A stretch of 50,556 nt of DNA from Oscillospiraceae bacterium (lineage in GTDB: Bacteria > Bacillota > Clostridia > Oscillospirales > Oscillospiraceae), in the NCBI GenBank assembly GCA_017887695.1, contig JAGHHM010000001.1, positions 1 to 50,556 of the forward strand, given 5' to 3'. The notes below the pieces were generated by a model. That model saw only the letters and a list, made by a program, of their open reading frames with translations. It made no database searches and had not been told where the DNA came from. A program made the position numbers and the translations under genes. Positions 25,331 to 34,660 of this stretch are shown one piece after another. How positions within the stretch are numbered: the stretch's first letter is position 1; every line of letters starts with the position of its first letter.

Positions 25331-26899
25331 TTACATCCAAATAGAGAAGATCCGCAGCACCTTCTCAACCGCTTTCCGAAACCAGGAACGCTTCTTCCAG
25401 ACCTCCAGATCCACTGGCGCGCTGCGGGTAATGATCCGCTCCATATCCTGCCGGATATCGGCAATGGCGGCGGCACCATAGAGCATCACACCGCATTCAT
25501 AGTGGAGCTGGAAGCTGCGGTAATCCATGTTGATGGTGCCCACCATAGCCACCTCCCCATCGGCTACAAAGCTCTTGGCGTGGAGGAAGCCAGGGGTAAA
25601 TTCATAAACTTTCACCCCATGGGCAATCAGCTTTTCATAGTACGACCCTGCCACGATCTGGGTATATTTGTGGTCTGGGATTCCCGGCAGCATCAGCCGC
25701 ACATCCACGCCGCTGTCCGCTGCCAGACACAGTGCCCGCACCACACTGTCCTCTACCGCAAAATAGGGGGTGGTGAGCCAGACATAGTCGTGGGCATTGG
25801 AAATGCACTGAAGGAACACATCCTCCGCCGGATTGTCAGGGTTATTGATGGGGCCATCGGCAAAGGGCTGACACCAGCCGCCGCCGGGCCGGGACTCCAG
25901 GGGATGGTAATAGTCATACTCGTTCTGGACATGGCAGGAGAGCATCTCCCACATGTGGATAAACCGGGCGGTGAGGCCCCAGGCGCCGGGCCCGTCCAGC
26001 AGCACGCCGCTGTCCTTCCACTCCCCAAAACGGCGGATAAAATTGGCATACTCATCCGCCACATTCACCCCGCCGGTATAGGCATACTGCCCGTCAATGC
26101 ACAGGATCTTCCGGTGATCCCGATAATTGAAGTACAGGCGGTTGACATACTGGTGGACCGGGTTGAAGATTTCCACCTCCATCCCGGCCTCCCGCATCCG
26201 CTCAATAGTCTCCCGACGCATCCGGGTGATATTTCCGAAATCGTCAAAAATGATCTTGACCTCCACCCCATGGCTGGCCCGCTCTGTCAGGACCTCCATA
26301 AACCGATCCCAGAGCTTGCCCTCCGCCAGGATGAAGTATTCCAGGAAAATAAAGCGCTCCGCCCGGGCCATCCGGCTCAGGGCATCGGCAAAAAGAGCAT
26401 CTCCGCCGGGAAAGTAGGTCACATCCGTCTCACGGTAGAGCAGAAAATCCCGCTTGGCCAGCATGGCAGCGGTCCGCCGCCAGTTGGGCAGCACCTCTCC
26501 CAGCCGCTCCAGGTTAGCCTCGCTCTGGCGCTTTTCCGCACCCCGGTTGGCCGGAGCCTTTACCGGCAGCAGATTCAGCCGTTTGCTCTGGATATTGCCG
26601 CCCCAGAGAACATACAGGATCAGCCCCGCCACCGGTACCGCTACCACCAGCAGCGTCCAGGCCAGCTTGTAGCTGCCGCTGGAGGAGCTGCTCTGGATAT
26701 TGATGGCCACAAGGATGGCGGCCGCCTCCATAATGATGGTCAGCACAAGGGCGGAATGGGCCTGAAGAAAATAGGACAGCAGCATTACCGCCGCCACATT
26801 CACTACCAGCAGCACCAGCACCAAAGCCAGACGCAGCGTGGCGGAAATCCGCCGCTCTGTGGTTTGCTTGACGGGACGCTTCATAATGGGATGTTTCAC
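25331..26899 (-). CDS. cls: Cardiolipin synthase (phospholipase D family)
   Basis: 522 residues, membrane-bound. The N-terminus has a basic stretch and then two hydrophobic segments (LALVLVLLVVNVAAVMLLSYFL; LAWTLLVVAVPVAGLILYVLWG). Two PLD active sites follow: HRKILCIDGQYAYTGGVN (about 240) and HAKSFVADGEVAMVGTINMDYRS (about 420), both complete HxKx4D motifs. It joins two phosphatidylglycerols into cardiolipin. The start is GTG 26899 with AAAGGAG upstream. It is 32 bases downstream of pncB. Confidence 0.93.
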   Translation of the reverse strand: MKHPIMKRPVKQTTERRISATLRLALVLVLLVVNVAAVMLLSYFLQAHSALVLTIIMEAAAILVAINIQSSSSSGSYKLAWTLLVVAVPVAGLILYVLWGGNIQSKRLNLLPVKAPANRGAEKRQSEANLERLGEVLPNWRRTAAMLAKRDFLLYRETDVTYFPGGDALFADALSRMARAERFIFLEYFILAEGKLWDRFMEVLTERASHGVEVKIIFDDFGNITRMRRETIERMREAGMEVEIFNPVHQYVNRLYFNYRDHRKILCIDGQYAYTGGVNVADEYANFIRRFGEWKDSGVLLDGPGAWGLTARFIHMWEMLSCHVQNEYDYYHPLESRPGGGWCQPFADGPINNPDNPAEDVFLQCISNAHDYVWLTTPYFAVEDSVVRALCLAADSGVDVRLMLPGIPDHKYTQIVAGSYYEKLIAHGVKVYEFTPGFLHAKSFVADGEVAMVGTINMDYRSFQLHYECGVMLYGAAAIADIRQDMERIITRSAPVDLEVWKKRSWFRKAVEKVLRIFSIWM

Positions 26900-26931
26900 T
26901 CGCTACTCCTTTCCCAGGGATAAATCGGGGG

Positions 26932-28380
26932 TCAGTGGTTCTCCTCCAGCAGGGTGTACTTCACATCCCACAGCTTCTGGGAGAGGTCCACATAATAGTT
27001 GTGGGGATTGTCAAAGCGCTTGACCTCTTCCCACAGGGTATCCAGCTGCTGGGCGCAATAGGCGCGGATCTCCTCCAGAGAGGGCGCGTCATATACCAGC
27101 TTTCCTCCCTGGAATACCGGCACCTGCAGCTCCTTGGCCGTAAAATTATAGACCTCTTTCTTCTTCCAGGTAGCATCCGGATCAAAAATCACCAGAGGCT
27201 TACTGTCGTCCACCACCTCGTCGTGGATGGTCAGATAATCGGCAATGGCCTTTCCGGTATCATTGCCATAGAAGCGATAGAGCTTCTTATAATGTGGCGT
27301 GGTGATCTTGGAGACATTTTCGCTGATTTTGATCTTGGGGATAATGGTACCGTCGGACTCCTCCACCGCCACCAGCTTGTATACACCGCCGAATACCGGC
27401 TCACTGCGGGCGGTGATCAGCCGCTCGCCCACGCCGAAGCAGTCCACCTTGGCACCCTGGAGCAGCAGATCCCGGATCAGATTCTCATCCAGAGCGTTGG
27501 AGGCGGAGATGGTGCAGCTCTCCCACCCCGCCGCATCCAGCATCTTCCGGGCCTCCTTGGAAAGATAGGCGATGTCGCCGGAGTCCAGACGAATGCCGCA
27601 CTTGGTGATTCCCCGGGGCCGCAGCACCTCGTTGAATACTCGGATGGCATCAGGCACGCCGCTTTTCAGGGTGTTGTAGGTATCCACCAGCAAAATAGCG
27701 TTGTTGGGGTAAATCTCGCAGTAGGCCTTGAAGGCCTCGTACTGGCTGGGGAACATCTGCACCCAGGAGTGGGCCATGGTACCGGCGGCAGGAACGCCGA
27801 ACACCTGGTCGCTGAGGGCGCAGGCGGTACCGTGGACGCCGCCGATATAGGCAGCTCTCGCCCCCACCACCGCGCCGTCCACGCCCTGGGCCCGGCGGGA
27901 ACCAAACTCCAGCACCGTCCTGCCCTGGGCAGCCCGCACCAGGCGGCTGGCCTTGGTGGCAATCAGGCTCTGGTGGTTGATGCACAGCAGGGCGTAGGTC
28001 TCGATGAGCTGGGCCTGAGGCGCCGGCGCCCTGACCGTAATCAACGGTTCATTGGGAAATACCGGCGTTCCCTCGGGCACTGCCCAGATGTCCCCGGTAA
28101 AGCGGAAGGACCGCAGATAGTCCAGGAAATCCTCCTCAAAAAGGCCCTTTGTCCGCAGGTAGGCAATATCCTCTTCGTCAAAATGCAGATCCTTGATATA
28201 CTCGATCAGCTGCTCCAGGCCGGCAGCGATGGCATAGCCGCCGCCATCGGGAACCCGGCGGAAAAAGACATCAAAATAGGTAATGCGCTCCTGCATTCCC
28301 TGACGAAAATAGCCGTTGGCCATGGTCATCTCGTAGAAGTCGAACAGCATCGACAGATTCAGCTTCTCTTTGCGCTCCAT
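26932..28380 (-). CDS. pncB: Nicotinate phosphoribosyltransferase
   Basis: 482 residues of the NAPRTase family, making nicotinate mononucleotide from nicotinate and PRPP for NAD salvage. The typical opening MLFDFYEMTMANGYF is present, then ITVRAPAPQAQLIETYALLCINHQSLIATKASR, EFGSRRAQG, GTMAHSWVQMFPSQYEAF (with the phosphorylated-His region) and GIRLDSGDIAYLSKEARKMLD. The start is ATG 28380 with AGAGGATTG upstream. First gene of the pncB-cls-cobO-pepT run, with a promoter at 28441-28469. Confidence 0.95.
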   Translation of the reverse strand: MERKEKLNLSMLFDFYEMTMANGYFRQGMQERITYFDVFFRRVPDGGGYAIAAGLEQLIEYIKDLHFDEEDIAYLRTKGLFEEDFLDYLRSFRFTGDIWAVPEGTPVFPNEPLITVRAPAPQAQLIETYALLCINHQSLIATKASRLVRAAQGRTVLEFGSRRAQGVDGAVVGARAAYIGGVHGTACALSDQVFGVPAAGTMAHSWVQMFPSQYEAFKAYCEIYPNNAILLVDTYNTLKSGVPDAIRVFNEVLRPRGITKCGIRLDSGDIAYLSKEARKMLDAAGWESCTISASNALDENLIRDLLLQGAKVDCFGVGERLITARSEPVFGGVYKLVAVEESDGTIIPKIKISENVSKITTPHYKKLYRFYGNDTGKAIADYLTIHDEVVDDSKPLVIFDPDATWKKKEVYNFTAKELQVPVFQGGKLVYDAPSLEEIRAYCAQQLDTLWEEVKRFDNPHNYYVDLSQKLWDVKYTLLEENH

Positions 28381-28440
28381 TGCTCAATCCTCTGTTTCAT
28401 CATAATGGCCGGGACCGGAAAAGCCTGTCCCAACTCTTTT

Positions 28441-28469
28441 ATAGTATATCTTTTCCCCATCTTTTGCAA
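28441..28469 (-). promoter_or_regulatory. Putative promoter of pncB
   Basis: Minus-strand TTGCAA, 17 bases, TACTAT, about 60 bases upstream of the pncB ATG and back-to-back with the coaW promoter. Confidence 0.5.
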
Positions 28470-28477
28470 CGATAGAA

Positions 28478-28506
28478 TTGACAATTCTTTCCCTTTCCCC
28501 TAATAT
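28478..28506 (+). promoter_or_regulatory. Sigma-A promoter of coaW
   Basis: TTGACA, 17 bases, TAATAT. The transcript leader then has a GCCGGC...GCCGGC hairpin (28513-28533) before the RBS GGGAGG. Confidence 0.7.
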
Positions 28507-28562
28507 AGAGGGGCCGGCAGACCTGCGCGCCGGCAACTTTTTCCCCATGGGAGGCTTTTGCC

Positions 28563-29396
28563 ATGTCTGTGATTTTAGGTATCGATATCGGCGGCTCCAC
28601 TACCAAGATCGTGGGCCTGCGTTCCGACGGCTCCGCCATTGCCATGCATCGGGTTCAGGCCCAGGATCCCATTACCTCCCTCTATGGCGCCCTGGGCAAT
28701 TTCCTCTTTACCAATGGTCTGGCCTTGGGGGATGTATCCCGGATCGCCCTGACCGGCGTAGGCGCCTCCTATGTGGACGGAAATATCTACGACATCCCTA
28801 CGGAAAAGGTGGAGGAGTTTACCGCCGTGGGTGTAGGCGGCCTGGCTCTCAGCGCTCAGGAGAAGGCCGTGGTGGTCAGCATGGGTACCGGCACCGCCTT
28901 TATCTGGGCGGAAAAAGGCAAGGAGGTCCGCCATCTGTGCGGCTCCGGCGTAGGCGGCGGCACCCTGGCGGGGCTTTGCTCCCGTCTGTGCGGCACCCGG
29001 CAGTACAGCCAGATCATCAAGCTGGCCGGCGAGGGCGATATCAATCACATTGACCTGACCGTAGGCGATATTACCCGCAACAGTCACCCCTCCCTGCCTT
29101 TGGACATCACCGCCGCCAACTTCGGCAATGTATCCGACAGTGCCACCGCCGGGGATTTCGCCGCCGGTGTTGTCAATATGGTTCTCCAGTCCATCGGCAC
29201 CACCGCCGTCATGTCCTGCCGTGCCTGCGGCTGCGATACCGTGGTCCTTACCGGCTTCATGTCCGGTCTTCCCCAGGCAGAGGAGTGCTTTGCCCTCTTT
29301 ACCCGCCTTCATGGCATCCGCTTTATCACGCCGGAGCATGCCGCCTTTGCCACCTCCATCGGCGCAGCCCTGTGTTCTTTCCGGGGCGAGGTATAA
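28563..29396 (+). CDS. coaW: Type II pantothenate kinase
   Basis: 277 residues of an ASKHA-fold kinase. It begins VILGIDIGGSTTKIVGL (phosphate 1 loop), then ALTGVGASYVDG, VVVSMGTGTAFIW (phosphate 2), GSGVGGGTLAGLCSRLCG and VVLTGFMSG near the C-terminus (adenosine loop). It phosphorylates pantothenate, the first step of CoA synthesis. Type II enzymes are sporadic in bacteria (known from Staphylococcus) and resist CoA feedback. Monocistronic, with its own promoter and terminator. Confidence 0.9.
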   Translation: MSVILGIDIGGSTTKIVGLRSDGSAIAMHRVQAQDPITSLYGALGNFLFTNGLALGDVSRIALTGVGASYVDGNIYDIPTEKVEEFTAVGVGGLALSAQEKAVVVSMGTGTAFIWAEKGKEVRHLCGSGVGGGTLAGLCSRLCGTRQYSQIIKLAGEGDINHIDLTVGDITRNSHPSLPLDITAANFGNVSDSATAGDFAAGVVNMVLQSIGTTAVMSCRACGCDTVVLTGFMSGLPQAEECFALFTRLHGIRFITPEHAAFATSIGAALCSFRGEV

Positions 29397-29458
29397 ACTT
29401 TACTGGCACCTGGAACCCGTCTCACGAAGTCCCTTCCGTCTTTTTTCACCAAGTATCA

Positions 29459-29492
29459 AGCGCCGCCCCGGATACCGGGGCGGCGCTTTTTA
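29459..29492. terminator. Bidirectional terminator between coaW and ilvE
   Basis: A 13-bp stem AGCGCCGCCCCGG-ata-CCGGGGCGGCGCT followed by TTTTAC on plus. The minus-side run is weaker (TGATACTT). Confidence 0.9.
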
Positions 29493-29511
29493 CTTCAGTT
29501 TCCGCTGTGGA

Positions 29512-30588
29512 TCATGCCTTCCGGGGCACCTTCACCACCCAGCCGTAGGGATCCGGACGGCGGCCCCACTGGATGCCGGTGAGGGTATCGTAAAGATCCT
29601 GGGCACAGGGACCGATCTCCCGGTTGTTCACTGTGTGCTGCTTGTCCCGGTAAGCGAGGCTGCCGATGGGAGAAATGACCGCCGCGGTACCGCAGCCCCA
29701 GGCCTCCTCCATCTCACCGCTCTCCAGGGCGGCCATTACCTCGTCCACACTGATAAGGCGCTCCTCCACCTCGTAGCCCTTGTCCTTCAGCAGCTGGATA
29801 CAAGAGCGGCGGGTAATGCCCGGCAGGACGGAGCCGGTAAGGGCGGGGGTGACAATCTTGCCCGCCATCTTGAACATGACGTTCATGCCGCCCACCTCTT
29901 CGATATACTTCTGGTGGACGCCATCCAGCCACAGCACCTGGTCAAAGCCCCGGCGCTCCGCCTTGGCGGCAGCCCGGTTGGCGGCGGCGTAGTTCCCGCC
30001 GCACTTGGCATAGCCGGTACCACCCCGGACCGCCCGGACGTCGGTGTCCTCAATGAGGATGTTCACCGGCTTGAGACCGCCGGAGAGGTAGCTCCCCACT
30101 GGGGAGAGAATGATCATCATCTTCGCCCGGGAAATAGAATGGAGCCCCAGGTCAATGTCGGTGCAGAACTCTACCGGCCGGATGTACAGGGAGGCGCCGG
30201 GCAGCGTAGGCACCCAGTCCTGATCCATCTCCACCAGCTTCAGCAGGGCTTCCAGCAGAAAGTCCGCATCAAAATCCGGCAGCTGGATGCGCTCGGCGCT
30301 GTCCCGCATCCGCCGCATATTGTCCGCCGGGCGAAACAGCTGCACACTGCCCTCATCGGTGCGGTAGGCTTTGAGGCCTTCAAACACCTCGGCGCCGTAG
30401 TGGAACACAGCGGCACCGGGATGGATCGTGAGATCTGTCAGCGGCACGATCTGTGCATCGTGCCAGCCCTTCTCCCCATCGTAGTCCATGGTGAACATAT
30501 GGTCGGTAAACACGGTGCCAAAGCCCAGCTTCCGGGGGTCCTCCGGCTTAGGCCGGGGATGCTCCGTCTTACAGATCCGAATTTCCAT
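29512..30588 (-). CDS. ilvE: Branched-chain amino acid aminotransferase
   Basis: 358 residues of the fold-type IV PLP family, longer BCAT2-like class. It interconverts Val/Leu/Ile and their 2-oxo acids. Motifs: LHPGAAVFHYGAEVFEGLKAYR-type segment (here TIHPGAAVFHYGAEVFEGLKAYR), VRGGTGYAKCGGNYAAANRAAAKAERRGFDQVLWLDG with the PLP Lys, EEVGGMNVMFKM and EEAWGCGTAAVISPIG. It has its own promoter at 30639-30667; the leader contains a small GGGCCG-tcag-CGGCCC hairpin but no leader peptide that I can support. Confidence 0.95.
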   Translation of the reverse strand: MEIRICKTEHPRPKPEDPRKLGFGTVFTDHMFTMDYDGEKGWHDAQIVPLTDLTIHPGAAVFHYGAEVFEGLKAYRTDEGSVQLFRPADNMRRMRDSAERIQLPDFDADFLLEALLKLVEMDQDWVPTLPGASLYIRPVEFCTDIDLGLHSISRAKMMIILSPVGSYLSGGLKPVNILIEDTDVRAVRGGTGYAKCGGNYAAANRAAAKAERRGFDQVLWLDGVHQKYIEEVGGMNVMFKMAGKIVTPALTGSVLPGITRRSCIQLLKDKGYEVEERLISVDEVMAALESGEMEEAWGCGTAAVISPIGSLAYRDKQHTVNNREIGPCAQDLYDTLTGIQWGRRPDPYGWVVKVPRKA

Positions 30589-30638
30589 TACAGGTCACTC
30601 TCCCTCTTCCCGGGCCGCTGACGGCCCTGTTTTTCGCC

Positions 30639-30667
30639 ATTATACCCCTGCTGTTTTCCTCTGGCAA
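30639..30667 (-). promoter_or_regulatory. Sigma-A promoter of ilvE
   Basis: Minus-strand TTGCCA, 17 bases, TATAAT, about 50 bases upstream of the ilvE ATG. Confidence 0.65.
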
Positions 30668-30675
30668 GATAAAAT

Positions 30676-30713
30676 GCCGCCGGAGGAGGAAAAAACTCAC
30701 TCCTTCCGGCGGC
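30676..30713 (-). terminator. Terminator of the ABC exporter operon
   Basis: A long stem GCCGCCGGA...TCCGGCGGC with inner GGAG/CTCC pairs, followed on the minus strand by ATTTTAT. It lies 11 bases past the last ABC gene and just upstream of the ilvE promoter. Confidence 0.8.
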
Positions 30714-30723
30714 AAAATTGTGA

Positions 30724-32505
30724 TCAAACAGCATACTGGCTGGTATAAAGCTGATAGTAAAAGCCTTTTTTCTCCAGCAGCTGATGGTGATTACCCTGTT
30801 CCACAATCTGTCCGTCCCGGACCACCAGGATGTTGTCCGCATCCACAATGGTACTCAGTCGGTGGGCAATCACAAAGCAGGTCCGGTCCCGCATCAGCTT
30901 ATCCATAGCCTTTTGGATCAGGATCTCCGTGCGGGTATCCACATTGGACGTAGCCTCGTCCAAAATCAGAAGCTTCCTGTCAGAGAGCAGTGCCCGTGCA
31001 ATGGTGAGCAGCTGCTTCTGGCCGCCGGAGATGGTAATGTTATCCTCTCCGATGACCGTGTCGTACCCCTTGGGCAGGGTACGGATAAAATGGTCGCAGT
31101 AGGCCTCATCACAGGCCCGCTCGATCTCCTCCCGCGAGGCATCCGGCCGGCCATAGGCCACGTTCTCCGCGATGGTGCCCTGGAACAGCCAGGTATCCTG
31201 AAGCACCATGGCAAACAGCCTGCGGCTGTCCTCCCGGGACACCTGAGAAAGATCCTGCCCGTCCACGCGGATGCATCCGCTGTCCACATCGTAAAAGCGC
31301 ATCAGGAGGTTGACAATGGTGGTTTTGCCTGCACCGGTGGGGCCTACGATAGCCACCTTCTGCCCCGGCTCCACATGGATCGTAAGATCCCGAATCAGAG
31401 GCTTCAGCTTGTCATAGGAGAAGGCCACATCCTCAAAATCCACCCGTCCCTCAATCGTCTCCCCATCCAGGTGACCGGAGATGGGCGGTTCTTCCTCCTG
31501 ATCCAGGATGGCAAACACCCGGCCCGCCGCCGCAGTGGCATGCTGGATATTGCTCATGCCGTTGGCAATTTGCTCCAGAGGTGAGGCGATCTGCCGGGCA
31601 AAAAGAACAATGGTCATGACCGTTCCCACCTCTACCCCCTGGTAGACGATGAGCCAGCCACCCAAAAGGTTGATGAGGATATAAGCCAGGGCGTTGCTGA
31701 AGGCGATCACCGGCTGGACCACGCTGCCCAGGAAGTTGGCCCGGGCCTCCGCCTTCCGCTGAAGCTGGTTGATCTCCTCGTGGCGCTGGTGGTTATACTC
31801 CTCCAGGTTATAGGCCTTGGTGGTGGCATAGTTGGTGTAGCTCTCCTCCACCACGGAGTACAGCCGCCCGCTCTGGCGGTGCATCTCACGGTAATAGCGG
31901 CTGCTTTTTTCCGCCAGCACGCTGCTGAGCCACACGGACAGCGGCATCAGCACAATCACCATCAGTGCCAGGCGCCAGTCCTCCCACAGCATCACTGCCG
32001 CAATGGCAATGATCTGCAAAAAGCCGCTCATCATGGTATCAATAATATCGTGAACGGTACCACCCATCCGGGAAACATCATCGGTCATCCGCTGGAGCAC
32101 CTCGCCCACCGGGGTATCATCTACAAATTTTACCGGCAGACGCTGGATCTTATCAGAAATCTGGATCCGCAGATCACAGGTAAAATGACGGCTCACTACC
32201 TGATTCATCAGCCGCATCTTCAGATAGGCAAAAAGGCTGTGGGTCACATATACTCCCAGCAGGAGCAGCAGCCCCGGGGCCATAGCCGCCGTCAGAGCTG
32301 CGGCACCGCCGGAACGGTCCCCAGCCCAGAAGTCGTAGAGATGCTGCACCAGAATTCCAGTGAGCTTAGGCCCTGCCAGGGAACAGGCAATGACCACCAA
32401 AGCCAGCACACCCGCCAAAGCCAGCCACCATCGAATCGGCTTGGCATAGTACAAGGTACGCCAGATCACGCCCCGTCTTTTCCTTCGTTTTCTTATCCTG
32501 CTCAC
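30724..32505 (-). CDS. ABC exporter half-transporter, second subunit
   Basis: 593 residues: an N-terminal six-helix type-1 exporter membrane domain (about 25-330) and a C-terminal nucleotide-binding domain. Walker A is VGPTGAGKTTIVN (near 390), the signature is ISGGQKQLLTIARALLSD, Walker B is LLILDEATSNVD and the switch His follows in IAHRLSTI. The signature starts ISGGQ rather than LSGGQ. The start overlaps the upstream subunit by four bases, so the two are produced together, probably as a heterodimer of the YheI/YheH or LmrCD type exporting drugs or lipids. Substrate is not readable. A strongly basic N-terminus (RKRRKRRG) precedes the first helix. Confidence 0.9.
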   Translation of the reverse strand: MSRIRKRRKRRGVIWRTLYYAKPIRWWLALAGVLALVVIACSLAGPKLTGILVQHLYDFWAGDRSGGAAALTAAMAPGLLLLLGVYVTHSLFAYLKMRLMNQVVSRHFTCDLRIQISDKIQRLPVKFVDDTPVGEVLQRMTDDVSRMGGTVHDIIDTMMSGFLQIIAIAAVMLWEDWRLALMVIVLMPLSVWLSSVLAEKSSRYYREMHRQSGRLYSVVEESYTNYATTKAYNLEEYNHQRHEEINQLQRKAEARANFLGSVVQPVIAFSNALAYILINLLGGWLIVYQGVEVGTVMTIVLFARQIASPLEQIANGMSNIQHATAAAGRVFAILDQEEEPPISGHLDGETIEGRVDFEDVAFSYDKLKPLIRDLTIHVEPGQKVAIVGPTGAGKTTIVNLLMRFYDVDSGCIRVDGQDLSQVSREDSRRLFAMVLQDTWLFQGTIAENVAYGRPDASREEIERACDEAYCDHFIRTLPKGYDTVIGEDNITISGGQKQLLTIARALLSDRKLLILDEATSNVDTRTEILIQKAMDKLMRDRTCFVIAHRLSTIVDADNILVVRDGQIVEQGNHHQLLEKKGFYYQLYTSQYAV

Positions 32506-34220
32506 TGGCGCTCACCTCCTGTCTGGGAGGCATAGATCTCCCGGTAGATCCGACAGCGCTCCAGCAGCTCCTCGTGCCGTCCGCAGTCCACAATCCGCCC
32601 TTGATCCATCACAAAAATCTTGTCGGAGTCCATAGCGGAGGTCACCCGCTGGGTGATGACAATACGGGTACGGCCCGCCATGGTCGTGTTCAGCTCCTGG
32701 CGCAGCTTCGCCTCCGTGATAAAGTCCAGGGCAGAGAAGCTGTCGTCAAAGAGGAAAATAGGGGCATCCTTCAAAATGGCCCGTGCAATGGACAGCCGCT
32801 GCTTCTGACCGCCGGAAAGGTTCTTTCCCGCCTGGGAAAGCACATGGTCATACTGCCGGTCCAACTTTTCAATAAACTCTCCAATCTGGGCCGCCCTGGC
32901 CGCCGCCCACATCCGCTCCTCGCTGGCACCGGCATCTCCCATGAGGAGGTTTTCCCGGACCGTACCGCTGAAGATGGCAGTTTTTTGCAGCACAGCACTG
33001 ATATTCCGCCGCACGGTGGGGGCTCCCCACTGGCGCAGCTCCTTCCCATCAAAGCGGATAGTCCCTTCTGTGGGAGAGCGAAAGCCCAGCATCAACTGCA
33101 CCAAGGTGCTCTTCCCGCTGCCGGTGCCGCCGATGACAGAAACCTTCTCCCCCGCCCGAATATGGATGTCGATATCAGTGAGAGCGCTCTCGTCGGCATC
33201 CTCATAGCGGAAGGTGACATGGTCGAAATCCACATCTCCCCGGAAACGCACCGCCTGCTCCGGCTCCTGGGCCATACTTTTCGCCCTGGTTACCTGGGCA
33301 ATACGCTCCGCCGCTACCTGAGCGTGAGGATACATGACCATGGCGAACGCCGCCATCACCACACCGTTCATCACCAGAGCAATATACTGAACGATGGCAA
33401 AAATATCTCCGGCACTGGGGCTGCCATAGGCAGCCATCCGGCTGCCTCCCACCCAAAGGATCAGCACAGCGGCGGCGTTGAACACCAGCAGCGCAAGAGG
33501 CTGCACCGCTCCCATACTCACATTTGCCCGGATAATGTTTTCCGCCATTACCCGGGTGGCCTGGGCAATGCGCTGCTGCTCATGGGGTTCTCTGTTGAAC
33601 GCCCGGATTACCCGGATCCCCCACAGCCGCTCCCGCATGATATCGTTTTGCCGGTCTGTATAGTGGTCGGCCTCTTTCCAGAGCGGAGATATTTTCCGTC
33701 CGATGATCACCACCGCCACGAAAACCAGAGGCACAAAGCACAGCAAAATCAGGGACAGCACCATGTCCTTGCTGAAAGCCAGCAGCACACCGCCTACAAA
33801 CAGCACCGGAATGGTGACAATCGTGGCGGAAAGGAGGGCGGCCACCCAGGAGACAGTATCCACATCGTGGGTGGAACGAGTCACCAGAGCGGCAGTTCCC
33901 ATGGCGCCAAACTCCTCAAAGGTCAGACTATTGACCTTTCGAAAAATGTCCCGGCGGATATCGGCACAGAAGGACGCCACTACGGCGGCGCTGATCTTCG
34001 TCCCCACCAGAACCGTTCCCAGGCCACAGGCAGCCACCAGAAGCATCTTTCCGCAGCAGCGGAGGATATAGGGGAAGTCCGCATTGTACACGCCATTATT
34101 GACAATATCGCTCATGATGGTGGGCAGGAGCAAATTGCAAAAGGTGGACAAAGCAATCATTACTGTCGCCAGGGCCACCTTACCCTTATAGGGCAGAAGA
34201 TAACGTAAAATATTCTTCAT
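32502..34220 (-). CDS. ABC exporter half-transporter, first subunit
   Basis: 572 residues with the same type-1 exporter layout: YLLPYKGKVALATVMIALST begins helix 1 and about six helices extend to residue 310. The NBD has Walker A IGGTGSGKSTLVQ, signature NLSGGQKQRLSIARAILKD, and FLFDDSFSALD as Walker B, where the usual catalytic Glu is Asp (DD-S). That degenerate site is typical of one half of heterodimeric exporters, whose partner keeps the Glu (DEATSNVD in the second subunit). I prefer ATG 34220 to GTG 34235 because the only purine-rich site (GAGAAGAG) precedes it. Promoter at 34361-34389. Confidence 0.9.
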   Translation of the reverse strand: MKNILRYLLPYKGKVALATVMIALSTFCNLLLPTIMSDIVNNGVYNADFPYILRCCGKMLLVAACGLGTVLVGTKISAAVVASFCADIRRDIFRKVNSLTFEEFGAMGTAALVTRSTHDVDTVSWVAALLSATIVTIPVLFVGGVLLAFSKDMVLSLILLCFVPLVFVAVVIIGRKISPLWKEADHYTDRQNDIMRERLWGIRVIRAFNREPHEQQRIAQATRVMAENIIRANVSMGAVQPLALLVFNAAAVLILWVGGSRMAAYGSPSAGDIFAIVQYIALVMNGVVMAAFAMVMYPHAQVAAERIAQVTRAKSMAQEPEQAVRFRGDVDFDHVTFRYEDADESALTDIDIHIRAGEKVSVIGGTGSGKSTLVQLMLGFRSPTEGTIRFDGKELRQWGAPTVRRNISAVLQKTAIFSGTVRENLLMGDAGASEERMWAAARAAQIGEFIEKLDRQYDHVLSQAGKNLSGGQKQRLSIARAILKDAPIFLFDDSFSALDFITEAKLRQELNTTMAGRTRIVITQRVTSAMDSDKIFVMDQGRIVDCGRHEELLERCRIYREIYASQTGGERQ

Positions 34221-34360
34221 TGCTTCTCTTCTCACTCAAAACACACAGGTGAACGCATCTGGGTCAAGTCCCCGGGCAACAAAGCAGACGGCAGCATCCC
34301 CCTGCCCTTGCCCCCGTAAAAAGCTAAGACGGCAATTACCGCCGCCACAGCAGTTCAGTT

Positions 34361-34389
34361 AGTATACCATATCCCCCTTACTTCTTCAA
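34361..34389 (-). promoter_or_regulatory. Promoter of the ABC exporter operon
   Basis: Minus-strand TTGAAG, 17 bases, TATACT. It leaves a leader of about 135 bases (GC-rich, no riboswitch that I recognise) before ATG 34220. Confidence 0.6.
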
Positions 34390-34446
34390 GAGGAGCACCC
34401 TGTTTAAAGCGCCTCCATAATTTTTTCAAAATTTTTCAAAAACCTA

Positions 34447-34475
34447 TTGCATTTTCAAAAACAGTGTGGTATTAT
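34447..34475 (+). promoter_or_regulatory. Promoter of tRNA-Arg
   Basis: TTGCAT, 17 bases, TATTAT, 23 bases before the tRNA, in an AT-rich stretch. Confidence 0.7.
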
Positions 34476-34498
34476 AATTGAGCTGTCTGAGAGGACAC

Positions 34499-34575
34499 GC
34501 GCCGTTAGCTCAGCTGGATAGAGCGTCTGGCTACGGACCAGAAGGCCGGGGGTTCGAATCCCTCACGGCGTGCCA
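34499..34575 (+). tRNA. tRNA-Arg (anticodon ACG)
   Basis: A 77-base cloverleaf: acceptor GCGCCGT/ACGGCGT (first pair G-U), D stem GCTC/GAGC, anticodon stem TCTGG/CCAGA with loop CTACGGA, T arm GGGGG-TTCGAAT-CCCTC (one G-U), discriminator G and an encoded CCA. The anticodon ACG (wobble A to inosine) reads CGN arginine codons. Its 3' half is the likely attachment site of the element that follows. Confidence 0.96.
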
Positions 34576-34616
34576 CCCCGAAACCATTGGGACTCAATGG
34601 TTTCGGGGCTTTTTCT
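34576..34616 (+). terminator. Terminator immediately after tRNA-Arg
   Basis: A 14-bp perfect stem CCCCGAAACCATTG-ggact-CAATGGTTTCGGGG followed by CTTTTTCTTTT, starting at the base after CCA. Confidence 0.93.
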
Positions 34617-34660
34617 TTTCCCTCCCGATGGGCCTTTTTCAAGCGTTTTCTAACACTTTT

